Shown piece after piece: positions 55,277 to 58,015 of a stretch of DNA of 58,015 nucleotides. The notes beneath the pieces were generated by a model. The model had not been told where the DNA came from, made no database searches, and saw only the letters and a program-made list of their open reading frames with translations. A program made the translations under genes and the position numbers. Every line of letters starts with the position of its first letter. Position 1 is the first letter of the stretch. Origin of the DNA: Lachnospiraceae bacterium (lineage in GTDB: Bacteria > Bacillota > Clostridia > Lachnospirales > Lachnospiraceae); the NCBI GenBank assembly GCA_017550535.1, contig JAFZOS010000093.1:1-58015 (forward strand). Direction: 5' to 3'.

Positions 55277-55672
55277 ATGAATGATTATACAATTCGTTTA
55301 GAAGAAAAGAAAGATTACAGAGAAGTTGAGAATCTGGTCAGGGAAGCGTTTTGGAATGTGTATCGTCCGGGATGCAGCGAGCACTATGTGATCCATGTGC
55401 TCAGAGATGATCCGGCGTTTGTTCCGGAGCTTGATTTTGTTATGGAACAGGATGGGATACTGATCGGACAGAATATGTTCATGAAGACGATCATCGAAGC
55501 AGATGACGGAAGGACGATCGATGTTCTTACCATGGGACCGATCGGCATTACCCCGGAGCTTAAGCGTAAGGGCTATGGAAAGGCTATACTGGATTATTCA
55601 TTGGAAAATGCTGCCAAGATGGGATTCGCGCCGAAGGAAAAGCTTAAGCTTCCGGGACAGATATTTGGGTAG
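55277..55672 (+). pseudogene. GNAT acetyltransferase with probable internal deletion
   Basis: The 131-residue frame starts as a normal GNAT (REVENLVREAFWNVY, then VLTMGPIGITPELKRKGYGK) through the acetyl-CoA loop, then jumps from ENAAKMGF straight to APKEKLKLPGQIFG. The latter looks like the extreme C-terminus of longer GNATs (about 200 residues). About 70 residues, including the last core strands, seem to be missing in frame. Probably inactive, though still open. Confidence 0.6.
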
Positions 55673-55749
55673 AATTTAACTTGTTAAACGTTAAGGAATA
55701 AGCATATGTCAAACAAGTGGATTCCGAAACGGGAATTGAGAAAGGATTT

Positions 55750-56955
55750 ATGATCGCGATAACAAAGCGTCAGGCCAGACAGTTTATTTTGGCAAAACAA
55801 GGACTTGCAGGTAAATATCGATTTGCAGGAAAGTCCGGGGCATATGATTATGTGCGACAAGCCGGATGCATTCAGTATGATCCTGTTGATGTTTGCGGGA
55901 AAAATGCTGAATTGACGCTGCAATCCCGTGTCAAGGGTTTCAGGAAGCCGATGCTTCAGGATTTACTGTACAAGGACCGATTGCTGACAGATTATGCCGA
56001 CAAGGAATTATCCATATGGCCGACAGAAGACTGGCCGTATTTCTCTTCATACAGGGAGAGAAGTCTTGCGCTCGGTGAAACTTTTGAGGGTCTTGAAGAA
56101 CTCAAAGAACAAGCCATAACATATATAGATGGACACGGAGCGGTCTGCAGCAATTCGCTTCCGATAGAGGGAGATATTTTCTGGCATTCTTCGATGCATT
56201 GGAGCGGAAACTGGGATAAGAAATCACCGGCTGCCAGATCGGTCCTGGAACAGTTATATACAGACGGAGTGCTTGTGATCCACCACAAGAAGGGAAGCCG
56301 GAAGTATTATGACCTTGCAAAGAATCATATACCGGCAGAAATCCTGGAAGCCGAAAACCCATGCAAAGATGAAGATAGTTTTATGGCATGGCGCGTGCTG
56401 CGCAGGATTGGCGCCGTAGGACTTCTATGGGATAAAAACAGCACTGCGTTTCTTGGTATTAACATTAATGCCGGGAAGCGTAAAAAGATATTGAAGGATC
56501 TGGAAGATCTCGGAAAAGTAAACACTGTAGTGGTAGAAGGCATAAAACAGGTTTTCTATTATCGTTCGGAGGATGAGCCCCTTATGCAGGCAGTGCTTAA
56601 AGGAAGCGCAGATCTAAACCCCCGTATGTCCTTCCTGGCTCCGCTGGATCCTCTTATGTGGGATAAAACCCTGGTGTTGGCTATATGGGACTTTCAGTAT
56701 TCATGGGAAATATACACACCGGCGATAAAGCGAAAGTATGGTTATTATACTCTGCCCATACTCTATGGAGAAAAGTTCGTCGGAAGGATCGAAGCGATTC
56801 CGGATCGTACGGAACACATTCTTCAGGTAAAAGGATTGTGGTGGGAAGATGGAGTGCGCCTGACGAAAAAGCTGAACGCTGATCTGAATAAAACACTTAT
56901 GAATTTTTGCAGATTTAACGAATGCGAAAGCTATGCGCCATGCTGCTTCATATGA
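55750..56955 (+). CDS. YcaQ/AlkX-family DNA glycosylase-like protein
   Basis: Winged-helix (HTH_42) protein of 401 residues. The N-terminal GCIQYDPVDVCGKNAELTLQ holds a Q-Y-D triad matching the catalytic QxD motif of the YcaQ group, which unhooks DNA interstrand crosslinks, as opposed to the QxQ of AlkZ. Other family features: WPYFSSYRERSLALG and LAPLDPLMWDKTL. ATG 55750 follows GAAAGGA; the GTG at 55717 has no site. The 3' end overlaps the convergent iron repressor by 25 nt. Confidence 0.83.
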   Translation: MIAITKRQARQFILAKQGLAGKYRFAGKSGAYDYVRQAGCIQYDPVDVCGKNAELTLQSRVKGFRKPMLQDLLYKDRLLTDYADKELSIWPTEDWPYFSSYRERSLALGETFEGLEELKEQAITYIDGHGAVCSNSLPIEGDIFWHSSMHWSGNWDKKSPAARSVLEQLYTDGVLVIHHKKGSRKYYDLAKNHIPAEILEAENPCKDEDSFMAWRVLRRIGAVGLLWDKNSTAFLGININAGKRKKILKDLEDLGKVNTVVVEGIKQVFYYRSEDEPLMQAVLKGSADLNPRMSFLAPLDPLMWDKTLVLAIWDFQYSWEIYTPAIKRKYGYYTLPILYGEKFVGRIEAIPDRTEHILQVKGLWWEDGVRLTKKLNADLNKTLMNFCRFNECESYAPCCFI

Positions 56956-57302
56956 GCCTTGATCGCGTCAAATGTCTTATCGCTAATGTAGTGTTCGATG
57001 CGGCATGCATCTTCGGAAGCAGTTTTCTCATCAACCCCGAGGTTAATAAAAAGAGTTGTAAGTACTGTGTGGCGTTCGTATATTCTTTTGGCCATTATCT
57101 CACCGGCTTCGGTCAGTTTATAATATCCATTGTCATCTTTTTTAACAAGACCCTCGTCCTTGAGCAATCCAATAGCTCGGCTGACTGACGGCTTTGAATA
57201 TCCCAAATGATCTGCGATATCGATTCCGCGGACGGCATTCGATGTCTGCGACAGCACATATATTGTTTCAAGATACATTTCCCCAGATTCCTGTAATGCC
57301 AT
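56931..57302 (-). CDS. DtxR/IdeR-type iron-dependent repressor
   Basis: Metal-sensing repressor of 123 residues: winged helix (residues 1-65, GIDIADHLGYSKPSVSRAIG) and dimerisation/metal domain. Met9, Cys100, Glu103 and His104 (in ACRIEHYIS) match the DtxR/IdeR Fe2+ site, rather than MntR, which has Glu at the Cys position; His78 fits the second site. The SH3-like third domain of DtxR is absent. AGGAGG lies 8 nt before ATG 57302. It is divergent from the feoA genes, whose promoter carries matching palindromes. Confidence 0.88.
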   Translation of the reverse strand: MALQESGEMYLETIYVLSQTSNAVRGIDIADHLGYSKPSVSRAIGLLKDEGLVKKDDNGYYKLTEAGEIMAKRIYERHTVLTTLFINLGVDEKTASEDACRIEHYISDKTFDAIKAHMKQHGA

Positions 57303-57449
57303 ATATAAAGCCTCCTGTTTGCTTGTGGTAACCTTGTGCTAATCGGATAAACAGTCAAAAATACTGTGTTAGCGTAAGTTTACCATATAATAACAAGGCA
57401 TTCAAGAAGATAATTCATGAAAATCTTGAAATAGTTATCAAAAAAATAT

Positions 57450-57478
57450 TTGACATATTAGCATATGCTAATTATACT
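57450..57478 (+). promoter_or_regulatory. feoA promoter with operator 1 filling the spacer
   Basis: TTGACA (57450-57455), 17 nt, TATACT (57473-57478). The spacer is almost entirely the perfect palindrome ATTAGCATATGCTAAT (57457-57472). A repressor bound there would occlude RNA polymerase directly. Confidence 0.85.
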
Positions 57479-57486
57479 TGTATTGG

Positions 57487-57504
57487 TTAGGGTTAGCTAA
57501 CTTA
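57487..57504. promoter_or_regulatory. Operator 2, DtxR-box-like
   Basis: TTAGGGTTAGCTAACTTA, centred on GTTAGCTAAC, close to the known IdeR/DtxR box (TTAGGTTAG-CTAACCTAA type). It lies just downstream of the expected transcription start, 32 nt centre-to-centre from operator 1. Confidence 0.75.
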
Positions 57505-57520
57505 TATTTTTGCCGAATGG

Positions 57521-57534
57521 TTAGCGGATGCTAA
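57521..57534. promoter_or_regulatory. Operator 3, DtxR-box-like
   Basis: TTAGCGGATGCTAA shares TTAGCNNATGCTAA with operator 1 and is centred 31 nt after operator 2, so the three sites lie on nearly the same helix face. It falls within the feoA leader. Confidence 0.7.
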
Positions 57535-57560
57535 TTAGATAGATAAGCGGGAGGATATAT

Positions 57561-57773
57561 ATGATGCCATTGGTTTATGCAGAAACAGGAGAACCTCAGA
57601 TCATAAGAAAGATCGGAGGAAGTCCGGAGGTTAAGAAACATCTTGAGGATCTGGGATTTACAGTCGGAGGAGAGGCGAGCGTAATAAGCTCACTTGGTGA
57701 AAACCTGATCGTAAAGGTTAAAGAAAGCAGAGTAGCCGTCAGTGAAGAACTGGCAAGAAAAATAATGGTCTAA
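57561..57773 (+). CDS. feoA: FeoA-family SH3-like protein, first copy
   Basis: Small cytoplasmic protein of 70 residues with the FeoA pattern (KKHLEDLGFTVGGEASVISS, then LIVKVKESRVAVSEELARKI). It assists the FeoB ferrous iron transporter. The start is ATG 57561 or 57564 after GGGAGG. The next gene is a second FeoA. Confidence 0.88.
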   Translation: MMPLVYAETGEPQIIRKIGGSPEVKKHLEDLGFTVGGEASVISSLGENLIVKVKESRVAVSEELARKIMV

Positions 57774-57789
57774 GCAGGAGGAAGAAAAA

Positions 57790-58015
57790 GTGAAAACACT
57801 ACGGGATGTAAAGATTGGAGAAAAAGTAAAAGTTGTAAAGCTCCATGGAGAGGGTGCTGTAAAACGCAGGATCATGGATATGGGCATAACAAAGGGGACA
57901 TCAGTTTATGTTCGTAAGGTAGCACCGCTTGGTGACCCGATCGAGGTGACGGTCAGGAACTATGAGTTGTCGCTCCGTAAAGCGGATGCAGAAATGATAG
58001 AGGTCGAACATCATA
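57790..58015 (+). CDS. feoA: FeoA-family protein, second copy (runs to window edge)
   Basis: Open from GTG 57790 to the window end (75 codons seen) after GGAGGAAG. FeoA pattern: AVKRRIMDMGITKGTSVYVR, then APLGDPIEVTVRNYELSLRK. It is closer to classical FeoA than the first copy. feoB is expected just beyond the edge. The frame may be nearly complete, as FeoA is about 75 residues. Confidence 0.88.
   Translation, partial: MKTLRDVKIGEKVKVVKLHGEGAVKRRIMDMGITKGTSVYVRKVAPLGDPIEVTVRNYELSLRKADAEMIEVEHH

Overview
The window reads as a chromosomal segment of a Gram-positive anaerobe of the class Clostridia, most likely a motile, c-di-GMP-rich Lachnospiraceae (Butyrivibrio/Pseudobutyrivibrio-like). The reasons are moderate GC, heavy use of AGG/AGA arginine and ATA isoleucine codons, strong AGGAGG-type ribosome sites, a Na+-type F-ATP synthase, DnaD/DnaI-type primosome genes, a YjfB-type motility protein and many LacI-sensor/GGDEF/EAL/HD-GYP signalling proteins. 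This assignment is an inference; there is no rRNA or tRNA gene in the window.

Layout. (1) 1-8.2 kb: a c-di-GMP island with a LacI-like sensor fused to GGDEF, a membrane EAL phosphodiesterase, a convergent cyclic-nucleotide-binding-like protein and a second LacI-like sensor protein without an output domain. Two copies of a long palindromic repeat lie here. (2) 8.2-11.6 kb: sua5, rpiB, dCMP deaminase and a secreted coiled-coil/SleB-type wall hydrolase, ending in an intrinsic terminator. (3) 11.6-22 kb: a DUF402 gene, then the complete F-ATP synthase operon (AtpZ-like, atpI, B, E, F, H, A, G, D, C) and an abutting 868-residue exported protein. (4) 22-23 kb: a minus-strand cassette of three small genes, including DUF3791, bordered by palindromes. 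(5) 23-31 kb: ahcY, murC, a DnaA-box cluster, dnaD-like and dnaI-like primosome genes, a long prs, cvfB, ridA and a small conserved gene. (6) 31-34 kb: a CPBP protease, a YjfB-like protein and a GT39-like membrane glycosyltransferase. (7) 34-43.8 kb: a CdaR-like regulator, ftsE, ftsX, a PcsB/EnvC-like M23 hydrolase and a CtpA-type protease (a division/wall-splitting set), then PTS enzyme I, pgi and a Sel1/TPR-like gene, ending in a clean terminator. (8) 43.8-53.8 kb: a second c-di-GMP block with a 1320-residue GGDEF-GGDEF*-EAL-PAS protein, a 1217-residue ECF-S-like/beta-propeller/HD-GYP receptor, a translationally coupled BMP-family binding protein and a PfkB-family kinase. (9) 53.8-57 kb: a decayed or accessory stretch with an orphan 2x[4Fe-4S] fragment, a DinB-DUF3795 fusion, an internally deleted GNAT and a YcaQ-type glycosylase. 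(10) 57-58 kb: a DtxR-type iron repressor divergent from tandem feoA genes, with three operator-like palindromes, one filling the spacer of a consensus promoter.

How it fits together. Housekeeping modules (energy, wall, replication, glycolysis) are interspersed with at least four c-di-GMP turnover enzymes and two further sensor-like proteins. The most novel-looking unit is the receptor block at 43.9-53.8 kb, where a vitamin-transporter-like membrane domain and a double propeller are fused to HD-GYP and linked by a 4-nt overlap to a membrane-anchored nucleoside-type binding protein and a sugar/nucleoside kinase. The clearest regulatory logic is the iron switch at the right edge.
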